This document shows positions 1 through 9,943 of a stretch of 47,651 nucleotides of DNA, piece after piece. Made by a program: the position numbers and the translations under genes. Position 1 is the stretch's first letter. Every line of letters starts with the position of its first letter. Under the pieces are notes generated by a model. The model was not told the DNA's origin and ran no database searches. It was given only the letters and a program-made list of their open reading frames with translations. Source of the stretch: Bog-793 sp035625025 (GTDB lineage: Bacteria; Actinomycetota; Acidimicrobiia; Acidimicrobiales; Bog-793); the NCBI GenBank assembly GCA_035625025.1, contig DASPQJ010000012.1, forward strand, positions 1 through 47,651, given 5' to 3'.

Positions 1-400
<400 letters not shown>

Positions 401-501
401 TCTCGCTCGTGCTCGCCATGGAAGGCTCAAAGGAACCGCGGTCACGCGTTCTTTGGGGCGGGACGGACCTCGACAGATCCGGCCCGCTCGAGAGCTCAGG
501 T

Positions 502-619
<118 letters not shown>

Positions 620-629
620 TTCATCGCAG

Positions 630-674
630 ACAAGGCCCCCGTGCCGTGCCGAAGGCATGTTCCGGGGGCCTTGT
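630..674 (+). terminator. rRNA operon terminator hairpin
   Basis: ACAAGGCCCCCG (630-641) pairs perfectly with CGGGGGCCTTGT (663-674), a 12-bp stem. The loop holds a smaller TGCC/GGCA stem. It starts 11 nt after the 5S gene, as expected for a terminator of the rrn operon. There is no U-run, which is common in high-GC actinobacteria. Confidence 0.85.
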
Positions 675-799
675 CGCGCCACGGCGTCACCGCCACGCCT
701 CGGGGAGCGGGAATGCCCATTCGGCTGGGCACGGCGCGTCCCGGGGGCCGCGCGTCGGGTAGACGACAGTTGGGGTCCGCCCGAGCCCATCGGGAAGCG

Positions 800-814
800 C
801 GACCCAAAGGGTCG
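800..814 (-). terminator. short hairpin downstream of the alkD relic
   Basis: CGACCC (800-805), AAA, GGGTCG (809-814) forms a perfect 6-bp stem with a 3-nt loop. It lies just beyond the 3' end of the minus-strand alkD relic and may be its old terminator. The remaining sequence from 675 to 864 holds no convincing gene. Confidence 0.3.
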
Positions 815-864
815 TCTCGGCCCGCATCGTCTGGAGGAACTGGCGCGGTCGAGACGCCACCCGG

Positions 865-1560
865 CGCGCTCGCTCGTTTCTTTTCCTCAAGGGAAGCGAG
901 GACCCTGGCTCGCTGAGCGTCGGAGAGGGCCTTGATCGCTTCGCGCAATGTCACACCAGATTCCCGGGAAGCCCTCGGGAGGATCCAGTCGAAGACGAGC
1001 TTCGGGTGACGGCGCGCCGTATCTCTCCGCAGCGAGCCCGTGGCCTTGGGGACGAAGGATCCCTCTCGCCGAGGAGCGCGGGAAGATAGCGGGAGAAACG
1101 ATCGAGCGCGCCCGACCCGGAAGGCGGGCCGGAAAGCAGCGCGAGAAGGGCCGACCGGCGCGGCCAGAAGTCGTCGTCGACAGCCCCCCGGTCGAGCACC
1201 TCGGACAGTCCCGGGTGGCGCTCCGCGAGCGGCCCGACGACCGAAGGCGAGCTCGTCGACCAGGGCCCAAGCTCGCGACTCCCGGAGGAACCGTTCGAGG
1301 ATCGGCAGATCCCCGGCCGGCAATAAGTCGGCATCGAGCGCGAGAAGAGTCGCAGCCGCCGTACGCCGACCGGGCCCCGGCGCAGACCAGGGCGGGTCGA
1401 CAAGGCCGAGGAGGGCGGCGTGATAGATCCGGATCGCGCCGGGGAACCTCGAGGCGATGGACCGGATGACGGGCATCGGCGTGCCGTAGTACGCGAGCCC
1501 GCTTCTCAGGTGGGCCTTCTCTTTTGCGCCGCGATCCGCAGATCCCCCGTCGCGCCGCTC
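865..1560 (-). pseudogene. AlkD-type DNA alkylation repair protein, frameshifted relic
   Basis: The minus strand encodes an AlkD/HEAT-repeat DNA glycosylase-like protein split between two frames. The first part (about 1524-1240) reads KEKAHLRSG, YYGTPMPVIRS, then LLRESRAWALVDEL-type sequence. The middle (about 1236-1078) continues in a second frame with VVGPLAERHPG, VDDDFWPRRSALLALL and RYLPALLGERD. The last part returns to the first frame with DTARRHPKLVFDWILPRASR, ending near SLEEKK (about 870). One extra base near 1235-1240 and one missing base near 1075 would explain this. The normal N-terminal ~25 residues and a stop codon right after the conserved end are not visible. The excision of alkylated bases is known for the family; here the gene looks inactive, unless the shifts are sequencing errors. 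Confidence 0.75.
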
Positions 1561-1623
1561 GGCTCGAGGCGGGAAGCGAGTGTTCCGATCTGCACCGGCG
1601 GCAACGGCACTTGTCCACTCCCT

Positions 1624-1629
1624 TAGTGT
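1624..1629 (+). promoter_or_regulatory. -10 hexamer TAGTGT for a leaderless methyltransferase transcript
   Basis: TAGTGT ends 7 nt before the ATG at 1637, so transcription would begin at or next to the start codon. No Shine-Dalgarno sequence precedes this ATG. The spacing matches the other leaderless starts in the window. Confidence 0.45.
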
Positions 1630-1636
1630 GAGGCGC

Positions 1637-2326
1637 ATGGCGGACGTCGCCGCGCACTGGGACGGCATCTACTCGACGAAGGCCAGCGACGAGGTCAGCT
1701 GGTTCCAGGACGAGCCGCGCACGTCGCTCCGTCTGCTCGGGCGGTGGGCCCCGCCCCCCGCCTCGGTGCTCGACGTCGGGGCTGGAACGTCGCATCTCGT
1801 GGGATCGTTGCTCGACGGGGGGTGGGCTGATGTCACGATTCTTGATGTCTCCGTGGAAGCGCTGAACCGGGTTCGGGCTCGGCTCGGCGAGCGGGCCGAG
1901 CACGTGTCGTTCATCGTCTCCGAGGTGTGCTCCTGGGAGCCGGAGCGCGTCTACGACGCGTGGCACGATCGGGCGGTCTTTCACTTTCTTATCCAACCGG
2001 AGGACCGTGAGCAGTACGTAGCCCTGGCCGCTCAGGCGGTCGCACCGGGTGGCGTGATGGTCCTCGCAACATTCGCGGCGAACGGCCCGACCGAGTGCTC
2101 CGGGCTACCGACGGCGCGTTATGGCGCCTCCGACCTCGCTCGCGTCTTCGGCCCGGCCTTCGCCTTGGAACACGCCGAAAGTGAAGAACACAGCACGCCT
2201 CGGGGCACTGTTCAGTCGTTCACCTGGGCGGTGCTTCGCCGCACGGTTTGCGAGCAGCGGTCACTCGCGAAGCGGGTGCGATCCCGCTCCGTTGCCGGGG
2301 CGAGAAAGACCAAGATCTTGCCGTGA
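1637..2326 (+). CDS. class I SAM-dependent methyltransferase
   Basis: A 229-residue Rossmann-fold methyltransferase. The N-terminus HWDGIYSTKASDEVSWFQDE is typical of a common small family of uncharacterised class I methyltransferases. Motif I is VLDVGAGTSHLV and the acidic residue after beta-2 lies in VTILDVS. The substrate is unknown. The ATG at 1637 is chosen because the family homology begins directly after it and a -10-like TAGTGT sits just upstream; an earlier in-frame start at 1580 would add unrelated residues. Homology appears to stop around WAVLRR; the last ~29 residues are basic and look like read-through past an ancestral stop. It stands alone between the alkD relic and the trp leader region. 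Confidence 0.85.
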   Translation: MADVAAHWDGIYSTKASDEVSWFQDEPRTSLRLLGRWAPPPASVLDVGAGTSHLVGSLLDGGWADVTILDVSVEALNRVRARLGERAEHVSFIVSEVCSWEPERVYDAWHDRAVFHFLIQPEDREQYVALAAQAVAPGGVMVLATFAANGPTECSGLPTARYGASDLARVFGPAFALEHAESEEHSTPRGTVQSFTWAVLRRTVCEQRSLAKRVRSRSVAGARKTKILP

Positions 2327-2398
2327 TGGTCGAGCCGAGCGGACGACGGCGAACCCCGAGCGACGAGGTCCACCTCGAGCTCCGTTCTGGCGCGGGAC

Positions 2399-2426
2399 TG
2401 GACAGTTCTCGGGAAGGCTCGATAAT
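2399..2426 (+). promoter_or_regulatory. candidate trp operon promoter
   Basis: TGGACA (2399-2404) and GATAAT (2421-2426) are separated by 16 bp, the best sigma-70-like pair upstream of trpE. Transcription would begin near 2433, just before a small reading frame that opens at ATG 2437. Confidence 0.5.
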
Positions 2427-2436
2427 CTTCCCGCCC

Positions 2437-2535
2437 ATGTCGGATCTGACGCACGCCTCCGCTCCGCTGCGAATCGCCGGGTGCAACGTGCCGCGCGAGG
2501 GTGTGTCGGGGGCGAGGTGCCTTTGGCCACTCTGA
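2437..2535 (+). CDS. possible trp leader peptide
   Basis: A 32-codon frame opens at ATG 2437, about 4 nt after the predicted transcription start, and ends CLWPL-stop at 2535. Its only Trp codon (2524-2526) is four codons from the end. Just beyond it lie the hairpins described at 2530-2589, so ribosome stalling at the Trp codon could affect folding. Known actinobacterial trp leaders usually carry two or three tandem Trp codons, so a single Trp codon is weak support. The frame overlaps the 5' end of the longest possible trpE frame. It may be chance. Confidence 0.3.
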   Translation: MSDLTHASAPLRIAGCNVPREGVSGARCLWPL

Positions 2536-4021
2536 GCTGAGCCTCGTTCCCGAGCGAGAATCGTTCGGTCGGGGGGCACAACCTCAGAGGGTCGCGTCCG
2601 CCACAATCGTCAGAACGGTCATCCCCACCGGGGACATCACGCCGGTCGCCGCCTTCGCCGCCTTGCGGCACCGTCCGGGTGCCGCGTTCCTCTTCGAATC
2701 AGTGGCACACGACGAAAACCGCGATCGCTGGACCTTCCTCGGTTGCGGTGGCATCCCGGTCGTGGAGTGGTCGTTCGGCGGCGACCCCGGCGATCCGTAC
2801 GACGAGCTACGTCGCGCGCTCATCGCCCGTGAGGCGTCGTCGTTCGAAGACGCGCCACCTTTCGTGAGCGGGCTGGTGGGCTTCCTTTCCTACGAGACCG
2901 CCCACCTCATCGAGCCTCGTGTCCCGGTGCTCAGCTCGCCGGACGGCTTCCCCGACGCGCTCTTCGTCCGATGCGAGGTGATCGTCGCCTTCGACCATCT
3001 CCTCGAGGTCGTCCACGTGATCACCGAGGCGACGACCGAACCGCCCGGCGACCTCGACTCCTCCTATGCCCGGGCGGCACGCTCGATCGAGTCGGTCGTC
3101 GCCGAGATCCGCTCCGCCTTCGATCCCTCGACCTCGGAGGGACGGCGTGCTTCGGGGCAGGCTTCGGTGGTCGTCGAGCCGGAGCGCCCGGCCGCCGAGT
3201 ACGAGAGCGCGGTCGCCCGCGCGAAGGAGTACATCGCGGCCGGCGATTGCCAGCAGGTCGTCATCTCCCAGCGCTTCCGGGCGGAACTCGCCATCGACCC
3301 GTTCGCGATCTATCAGGAGCTTCGGCTCCTCAATCCGTCCCCCTACCTCTTTTACTTCGAACACGACGGACGGGCGCTCGTCGGCAGCTCGCCCGAGGCG
3401 CTGGCACGGATCCGCGACCGGGAGCTCCTCGTCCGACCGATCGCCGGCACGCGTCCGCGGGGGACGAGGCCAGCGGACGACGAGGAGATGATCGCCGAAC
3501 TGCTCGCCGACCCGAAGGAGGCTGCCGAGCACGTCATGCTCGTCGACCTCGCCCGCAACGACGTCGGACGCGTCGCCGAGATCGGCACCGTGGGAGTGGA
3601 CCTGTTCCGGGCGGTGGAGAAGTACTCGCACGTCATGCACATCGTCTCGCAGGTGCGCGGGCATCTTTTGCCGCACGTCAGCACCATCGACGCCTTGCGC
3701 GCCGTGTTCCCGGCCGGAACGGTGACGGGGGCGCCGAAGGTGCGCGCCATGGAGATCATCGCCGAGCTCGAGGAAAGAGGCCGCGGACCCTACGCCGGGT
3801 GTATCGGCTATCTCGGCGACGACGGCAACATGGACATGGCCATCGTGATCCGCACGTTGCTCTGCTCGGGGGGCGCGCTCACCGTGCAGGCCGGAGCCGG
3901 CATCGTCCACAACTCCGAGCCCGTGATGGAGCAAGCCGAGACGGTCCACAAGGCGAAGGCACTTCTCGCCGCGGTCTTCCGGGCGCAGTGCCGTCCCGGT
4001 GCAGGTGGCGGTGGGCGATGA
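2501..4021 (+). CDS. trpE: anthranilate synthase component I
   Basis: TrpE converts chorismate to anthranilate using ammonia from TrpG, the first committed step of tryptophan synthesis. The C-terminal catalytic domain is clear: LVDLARNDVGRVAEIG, SHVMHIVSQVRG, FPAGTVTGAPKVRAMEII and the end segment GAGIVHNSEPVMEQAETVHKA. The feedback-site motif LLES of the family appears as FLFES near the N-terminus. The start is uncertain: GTG 2501 is the most distal in-frame option, CTG 2537 is another, and family-like sequence begins only around 2615 (RTVIPTGDITPVAAFAAL). No ATG, GTG or TTG occurs in frame between 2504 and 2615. The stop overlaps trpG in ATGA, so the two are translationally coupled. Confidence 0.93.
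   Translation: MCRGRGAFGHSELSLVPERESFGRGAQPQRVASATIVRTVIPTGDITPVAAFAALRHRPGAAFLFESVAHDENRDRWTFLGCGGIPVVEWSFGGDPGDPYDELRRALIAREASSFEDAPPFVSGLVGFLSYETAHLIEPRVPVLSSPDGFPDALFVRCEVIVAFDHLLEVVHVITEATTEPPGDLDSSYARAARSIESVVAEIRSAFDPSTSEGRRASGQASVVVEPERPAAEYESAVARAKEYIAAGDCQQVVISQRFRAELAIDPFAIYQELRLLNPSPYLFYFEHDGRALVGSSPEALARIRDRELLVRPIAGTRPRGTRPADDEEMIAELLADPKEAAEHVMLVDLARNDVGRVAEIGTVGVDLFRAVEKYSHVMHIVSQVRGHLLPHVSTIDALRAVFPAGTVTGAPKVRAMEIIAELEERGRGPYAGCIGYLGDDGNMDMAIVIRTLLCSGGALTVQAGAGIVHNSEPVMEQAETVHKAKALLAAVFRAQCRPGAGGGGR
2530..2589 (+). promoter_or_regulatory. possible attenuator fold upstream of trpE
   Basis: CTCTGAG (2530-2536) can pair with CTCAGAG (2583-2589). Nested inside, CCGAGCGA (2550-2557) and TCGTTCGG (2561-2568) form an 8-bp stem with one G-U pair and a GAA loop. 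This places a compact structure between the leader frame and the conserved TrpE coding sequence. Whether it terminates transcription or hides a start site cannot be told from sequence; there is no U-run. Confidence 0.3.
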
Positions 4022-4602
4022 CGACCGTCCTCGTCATCGACAACTACGACTCGTTCGCTTACAACCTCGTGCAGTACTTGGGGGAGCTCGGGGCCGCGGT
4101 CGTCGTGCAGCGCAACGACGCGATCAGCCTGTCGGATGTCGAGCGCCTCGGCTCTGACGGCATCGTCATCTCACCGGGACCGTGCACTCCGGACAGCGCC
4201 GGCATCAGTGTCGAGCTCATCCGCCGGTTCGCCGGGAGAGTCCCGATACTCGGGGTCTGCCTCGGCCACCAGGCGATCGGCACCGCCTTCGGGGCGCGCG
4301 TCGTGCGCAACCATCGTGTCCTCCACGGCAAGACGAGCGACATCTACCACACGGCGGTCGGCGTCCTGTCCGACCTACCGAATCCCTTCGTCGCCGGTCG
4401 CTACCACTCGCTCGTCATCGACTCCTCGTCGCTCCCCGAGGAGCTGGACGTCACTGCCTGGACCGACCAGGGGGAGATCATGGGTATCCAGCACCGAGAA
4501 CACGCCATCACCGGTGTCCAGTTCCACCCGGAGTCGGTGCTCACGCCGGAGGGCAAGCGATTGCTCGCCAACTGGCTGTCGCAGGTGGGGGACGGGGCAT
4601 GA
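4018..4602 (+). CDS. trpG: anthranilate synthase component II (glutamine amidotransferase)
   Basis: A 194-residue class I glutamine amidotransferase that supplies ammonia to TrpE. It begins with the typical VLVIDNYDSFAYNLVQYLGE. The catalytic triad is visible as the nucleophile Cys in GVCLGHQAIG and His-Glu in QFHPESVLTPEG. SPGPCTPDSAG is the oxyanion-side loop. Close relatives (PabA) also serve folate synthesis, and a dual role is possible because no separate pabA is seen here. It starts at an ATGA overlap with trpE and ends in an ATGA overlap with trpD. Confidence 0.95.
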   Translation: MTTVLVIDNYDSFAYNLVQYLGELGAAVVVQRNDAISLSDVERLGSDGIVISPGPCTPDSAGISVELIRRFAGRVPILGVCLGHQAIGTAFGARVVRNHRVLHGKTSDIYHTAVGVLSDLPNPFVAGRYHSLVIDSSSLPEELDVTAWTDQGEIMGIQHREHAITGVQFHPESVLTPEGKRLLANWLSQVGDGA

Positions 4603-5612
4603 GCGCGGTCTTGGAAGCGCTACGTGCCGCGACCTCCCGGCGCGACCTCACCCGAGACGAGATGACGGCGGCGATGGAGCAAATCGCGGCAGGAGACGCC
4701 GACCAGATCCAGGTCGGGGCGCTGCTGACCGCGCTGCGCACGAAGGGCGAAACCGCCGAGGAGGTGAGCGCGGCCGCCGGGGTGATGCGTCGACACGCCA
4801 AGAAGGTTGACGTTGAGGGGTTGGACGTCGTCGACACCTGCGGCACCGGCGGGGATGGGGCCGGGACGTTCAACATCTCTACGGCCGCCGCCATCGTCGC
4901 GGCGGCGGCGGGCGCGCCGGTCGCCAAGCACGGCAACCGGTCGGTGTCGTCGCGCTGTGGCTCCGTCGACGTGCTCGAGGAGCTCGGCGTGGTCGTCGGC
5001 GACATCGGGGTGTTCCTGTCGTGCCTGAAGGAGGTGGGGCTCGGTTTCCTCCTCGCGCCGAACCACCATGCGGCGTTCAGGGCGGTGGGAGCCACGCGGG
5101 CCGCGCTCGGGGTGCCGACGATCTTCAACCTCGTCGGCCCGCTGGCGAACCCGGCGTCGGCGCAGCGCCAGGTCGTCGGGGTCTCAACCGTCGGACATGT
5201 CCCCGTCGTCGCCGAAGCGCTGCGATCGTTGGGTACGGAGCACGCCCTCGTCGTGCACGGTGATGGAACGGACGAGATCGCTGTCAGCGGCACGACCTTC
5301 GTGCACGAGGTCCGCCGGGGCTCGGTGTCGGCTTTCAGGCTCACCCCGGATGAGATCGGCGTCGGGCGTTGGCGGCGGGAGGACTTGCAAGGCGGCGACG
5401 CCTCCCGCAACGCCGCCATCTGCACCGAGGTGCTCTCCGGGGAGAAAGGTGGCCCCCGCGACGCGGTTCTCGCCAACGCCGGCGCCGCGCTCTACGTCGC
5501 CGGCAGAGCGCAGTCGATCCGGGAAGGAGTGGACCTCGCGGCGCGGGCCATCGACGACGGCCGGGCGCGTCGCACTCTCGCCGGGGTGGTCGAGTTGTCG
5601 AGGGCGTCGTGA
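4599..5612 (+). CDS. trpD: anthranilate phosphoribosyltransferase
   Basis: TrpD (337 residues) joins anthranilate to PRPP to give phosphoribosylanthranilate. The glycine-rich PRPP-binding signature DTCGTGGDGAGTFNIST is present, followed by VAKHGNRSVSSRCGS and the FNLVGPLANPA segment that lines the anthranilate tunnel. Length is normal. The start ATG at 4599 overlaps the trpG stop and the stop overlaps the trpC GTG, so the whole set is coupled. Unlike in E. coli it is a stand-alone protein, not fused to TrpG. Confidence 0.95.
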   Translation: MSAVLEALRAATSRRDLTRDEMTAAMEQIAAGDADQIQVGALLTALRTKGETAEEVSAAAGVMRRHAKKVDVEGLDVVDTCGTGGDGAGTFNISTAAAIVAAAAGAPVAKHGNRSVSSRCGSVDVLEELGVVVGDIGVFLSCLKEVGLGFLLAPNHHAAFRAVGATRAALGVPTIFNLVGPLANPASAQRQVVGVSTVGHVPVVAEALRSLGTEHALVVHGDGTDEIAVSGTTFVHEVRRGSVSAFRLTPDEIGVGRWRREDLQGGDASRNAAICTEVLSGEKGGPRDAVLANAGAALYVAGRAQSIREGVDLAARAIDDGRARRTLAGVVELSRAS

Positions 5613-6397
5613 ACAGACTCTCCTCGATCGTCGAGCGCAAGAGCGTCGAGGTCGCGGTGGCGAAGTTGCACGCGCCGATCGACTCTCTGGAGTCCGCGCT
5701 CGCTGGCCTCCCGCCGTGTTACGACCTCACCGGGAGCCTGTCCCAACCGGGGGGGCCGACGCGGGTCATCGCCGAGATCAAGCGGGCGTCTCCGGCTGCG
5801 GGCGTGATCGACGGTGACGCCGACGCGGCCGAGTTGTCCCGCACCTATCGCGATCACGGGGCGAGCGCGATCTCCGTTCTCACCGACAGCGTCGGCTTCG
5901 CCGGCAGCCTCGACGACCTCGCCGCTGCCCGCCGGCAGGCGGACGTGCCGCTGTTGCGCAAGGACTTCCTCATCGACAGCTACCAGCTCGTCGAGGCGCG
6001 ATGCGCCGGGGCGGACGCGGTCCTGCTCATCGTGGCGGCGCTCTCGGTCGGCAAGCTGCACGAGCTCCACGCCGCCGCCGTCGACCTCGGTCTCGAGGTG
6101 CTCGTCGAGGCCCACGACGAAGCCGAGGTGGAGGTCGCTCTTGGAATCGCGGACTGCCGTCTGGTGGGGCTGAACAGCCGGAACCTCGGGACGCTCGAGG
6201 TCGACCTCGCGGTCGTCGAACGCCTGGCGCCGATGGTCGGGCCCGAGGTCGCCGTGGTCGCGGAAAGCGGGATCCGTTCGCCCGCCGACATCGCAAGACT
6301 GCGCGCCTCGGGGCTCGCCAACTTCTTGGTCGGTGAAGCTCTCGTCCGGTCCTCCGATCCCGGCGCGCTGCTCACCGAGCTCCTCGGGGTGGGATGA
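5609..6397 (+). CDS. trpC: indole-3-glycerol phosphate synthase
   Basis: TrpC (262 residues, TIM barrel) closes the ring of carboxyphenylamino-deoxyribulose phosphate to give indole-3-glycerol phosphate. Catalytic-lysine segments are seen in VIAEIKRASPAAG and LLRKDFLID; downstream are LVEAHDEAE, GLNSRNLGT and VAESGI, which match the family's phosphate-binding loops. The GTG start at 5609 overlaps the trpD stop (GTGA). It is not fused to trpF, which follows directly. Confidence 0.95.
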   Translation: MNRLSSIVERKSVEVAVAKLHAPIDSLESALAGLPPCYDLTGSLSQPGGPTRVIAEIKRASPAAGVIDGDADAAELSRTYRDHGASAISVLTDSVGFAGSLDDLAAARRQADVPLLRKDFLIDSYQLVEARCAGADAVLLIVAALSVGKLHELHAAAVDLGLEVLVEAHDEAEVEVALGIADCRLVGLNSRNLGTLEVDLAVVERLAPMVGPEVAVVAESGIRSPADIARLRASGLANFLVGEALVRSSDPGALLTELLGVG

Positions 6398-7010
6398 CGA
6401 TGACGGTGGCCGTGAAGATCTGCGGGATCACCCGGGCCGAGGACGCTGCCGCGGCGGTCGATTGCGGCGCGGCGGCGCTCGGGTTCAATTTCTGGCCGGG
6501 TTCGGCGCGCTTTTGCGACCCCGGGGTCGCGGCCGAGATCATCGCCGGGTTGCCGGGGTCCGTCTGCAAGGTGGGCGTCTTCGTCGACGAATCGCCCGAA
6601 CGGATCAACGCGATCGCGGCCGATGTCGGACTGACCGCGGTGCAGCTCCACGGTGACGAGTCCGCGGGCGACTGCGCGGCGTGTCGGCTGCCCGTCATCA
6701 AGACGATCCCCGTCTCCGGACCGGTCTCCGCATCGGACCTCGAGGGCTTCAAGGTCGCGGCGTTTCTCTTCGACTCGTCGACGCCCGGGAGGGGCGGCAG
6801 CGGGATCGCCTTCGACTGGGGCTGCGTCGGCAGCGTCGCAGCGCCGGTTCCCGTCGTTCTGGCGGGGGGCCTCACGCCCAGCAATGTCGCGGCGGCGATC
6901 GTCGCGGTGTCGCCGGCCGCGGTCGACGTCGCGAGCGGCGTCGAATCAAGCCCGGGTATCAAGGATCACAAGGCCATCGCGGCGTTCATCGCCGCGGCGC
7001 GAGGAGTCCC

Positions 7011-7026
<16 letters not shown>
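6394..7026 (+). CDS. trpF: phosphoribosylanthranilate isomerase
   Basis: TrpF (210 residues) performs the Amadori rearrangement of phosphoribosylanthranilate. The catalytic Cys lies in the opening VKICGITR motif. VQLHGDE, VVLAGGLTPSNV and DVASGVESSPGIKD are the conserved substrate and phosphate loops. The start overlaps trpC in ATGA and the last 16 bp overlap the beginning of trpB in another frame. A dedicated trpF means the lineage does not need the PriA (HisA/TrpF) bifunctional enzyme used by Streptomyces and Mycobacterium, which is a point of difference from those actinobacteria. Confidence 0.93.
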
Positions 7027-8218
<1,192 letters not shown>

Positions 8219-8222
<4 letters not shown>

Positions 8223-9025
8223 AAGGGTCGCCGCGACTGGCCGACGTCTTCGCCGCGACCGCGGCGGCGGGGCGGACCGCCCTCATCACTTACGTCATGG
8301 CGGGCGACCCGGACCCGGCCGAATCGGCCGCGCTGGCCGGAGCCTGCATCGAGGGCGGCGCCGACATCGTCGAGCTCGGGATCCCGTTCTCCGACCCCCT
8401 CGCCGACGGACCGGTCATCCAACGCGCCGCCGAGCGGGCGCTCGCGGCGGGCACGCGGCTCGCCGACGTCCTCGGCGTGGCGGGGGCACTGCGGGATGGG
8501 TCGGAGACCCCGATCGTGCTGATGGGATATCTCAACCCGATCCTTGCGATGGGGGAGGAGCGGTTTTTCGCGGCCTGTCGCGAGCGGGGCGTCGACGCCG
8601 TCATCATCCCCGACCTCCTTCCCGAGGCGGCCGGGCGCGTCGCGGACTGCGCGCGACGCAACGAAGTCGGAACGGTGTTCATGGTCTCGAACCGCTCGAC
8701 CCCGGCCCGCCGCCGGCAGGCGATCAAGGCCGCGACGGCCTTCGTCTACCTCACCGCGGTGGACGGGGTGACGGGGGTCCGACCGACCCTTCCGCCGAGG
8801 CTCGTTGCAAGTATCGGCGCCGTGCGCTCTGCCAGCTGCCTCCCGGTCGTCGTGGGTTTCGGGATCTCGCGACCGGAGCACGTCGCCGCGCTCCGCGGTG
8901 TCGTCGACGGGGTCGTCGTCGGCAGCGCGATCGTCTCGATCATCGGAGCGGAAAGGGATAGCCCGCACCGCTTGGAAGGTGTCCGTACACTGGTGCGGGC
9001 TCTGCGTGGCCAGGCGGTCGCTTAG
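8219..9025 (+). CDS. trpA: tryptophan synthase alpha subunit
   Basis: TrpA (268 residues) splits indole-3-glycerol phosphate and channels indole to TrpB. The catalytic Glu is in DIVELGIPFSDP and the catalytic Asp follows in SDPLADGPVIQ. LMGYLNPI, VDAVIIPDLLPEA and VVVGFGISRPEH are conserved barrel strands and loops. GTG 8219 overlaps the trpB stop. A 33-nt gap then leads to the next gene, so the transcript probably continues. Confidence 0.95.
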
Positions 9026-9058
9026 GTCAGGCAATTCAACAAAGGGCGGGTCCAGAGC

Positions 9059-9943
9059 ATGCGCCTGCAAACGGTCTCCGGTGCTCCGGTCGACTACCCA
9101 GATCTCCCTCGGGACGCGGCGGTCTGCGTCGAGATCGTCTCCGCCCTCCCCCCGCGGGACGTCGGAGGTCTCGTCGACGAACTGCGCGCCCTGTGTGCCG
9201 CGAGCCTCGCCGTCCAGATCAAAGCCGGCAAGCCTGTCGTGAAGCTCCTCAACCTCACCGGCCTCGCGGTGCGACCGGACTTCGCCGAGCGGGTCGAGTC
9301 GATGCTCAACGTGCTGGCGGGACTCGTCCAGGATCCGGCGTTCGCGCCCCTCGTCCTGTTGCGCGAGGCGATCGCGGAGGTCTCTCCCCGCTTCGACGAG
9401 CGATTTGGCTCGCTTCCCCAGGAGCTCGAGCGGATCGACGCTTTCATCCGCGCCCTCGGTCTCGAGAGTTCGACGCCAGAACTGACCCGCCCGTCGATCC
9501 ACGTCGCGCTCGACCAAGCCGGCTCACCGGGGGCGCATCTCGGCGGAGTCCAGCTCCGCCCGGCGACGACCTCGCCGGTGCTGGCGGGCGTGGCCCACTG
9601 GTGGACGGATCACGACAGCTCGACGTCGGCGCGGCTGTGTCGGCCGGATTTCAACAAGGAGCTCATCGGACCGCGCGCCCTCGTGCCGTTGCGCTACGTG
9701 CGGGACGCGGCGGTGACGGGCGTGGATGGCGTGACGAAAAGGGCGATTCGGCCCGTGATCGGCAAGGACGCGCCCGGCGGCTTCAGCCTGTGCTGCAACG
9801 GCGACGCCGCCGGCGCGGCCGAGTACCGGCGCGTGCTCCTCGCCGCGACGTTCGAGTGCGTGGGCGAGCTCCTGGAGCGCCTGCCGGTCGTGGAATCGCC
9901 CTGGCGCCGGGCGATGAAGCCGACCGCGCCGGAGTCGGCATGA
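9059..9943 (+). CDS. unrecognised protein linked to aromatic amino acid genes
   Basis: A 294-residue soluble protein I do not recognise. It has no signal peptide or membrane segment. Possible conserved patches are KPVVKLLNLTGLAVRPDF (about 60-77), HWWTDHDSSTSARLCRPDFN (about 180-199), and GGFSLCCNGDAAGAAEYRR (about 240-258), which hold His, Asp and Cys residues suitable for a metal or active site. It starts 33 nt after trpA behind AAAGGGCGGG (9041-9050) and ends in an ATGA overlap with the tyrA-pheA fusion. This position suggests a role in or alongside prephenate, tyrosine or phenylalanine synthesis, but that is inference only. It does not look like a chorismate mutase or an aminotransferase. 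Confidence 0.8.
   Translation: MRLQTVSGAPVDYPDLPRDAAVCVEIVSALPPRDVGGLVDELRALCAASLAVQIKAGKPVVKLLNLTGLAVRPDFAERVESMLNVLAGLVQDPAFAPLVLLREAIAEVSPRFDERFGSLPQELERIDAFIRALGLESSTPELTRPSIHVALDQAGSPGAHLGGVQLRPATTSPVLAGVAHWWTDHDSSTSARLCRPDFNKELIGPRALVPLRYVRDAAVTGVDGVTKRAIRPVIGKDAPGGFSLCCNGDAAGAAEYRRVLLAATFECVGELLERLPVVESPWRRAMKPTAPESA

Noticed and set aside
675..864. A tRNA gene after the 5S rRNA
   Set aside because: No cloverleaf, TTCGANNC arm or CCA-adjacent stem could be found in this stretch.
2807..3949. Long minus-strand open frame inside trpE
   Set aside because: Shadow of trpE caused by high GC; the plus strand encodes clear TrpE motifs.
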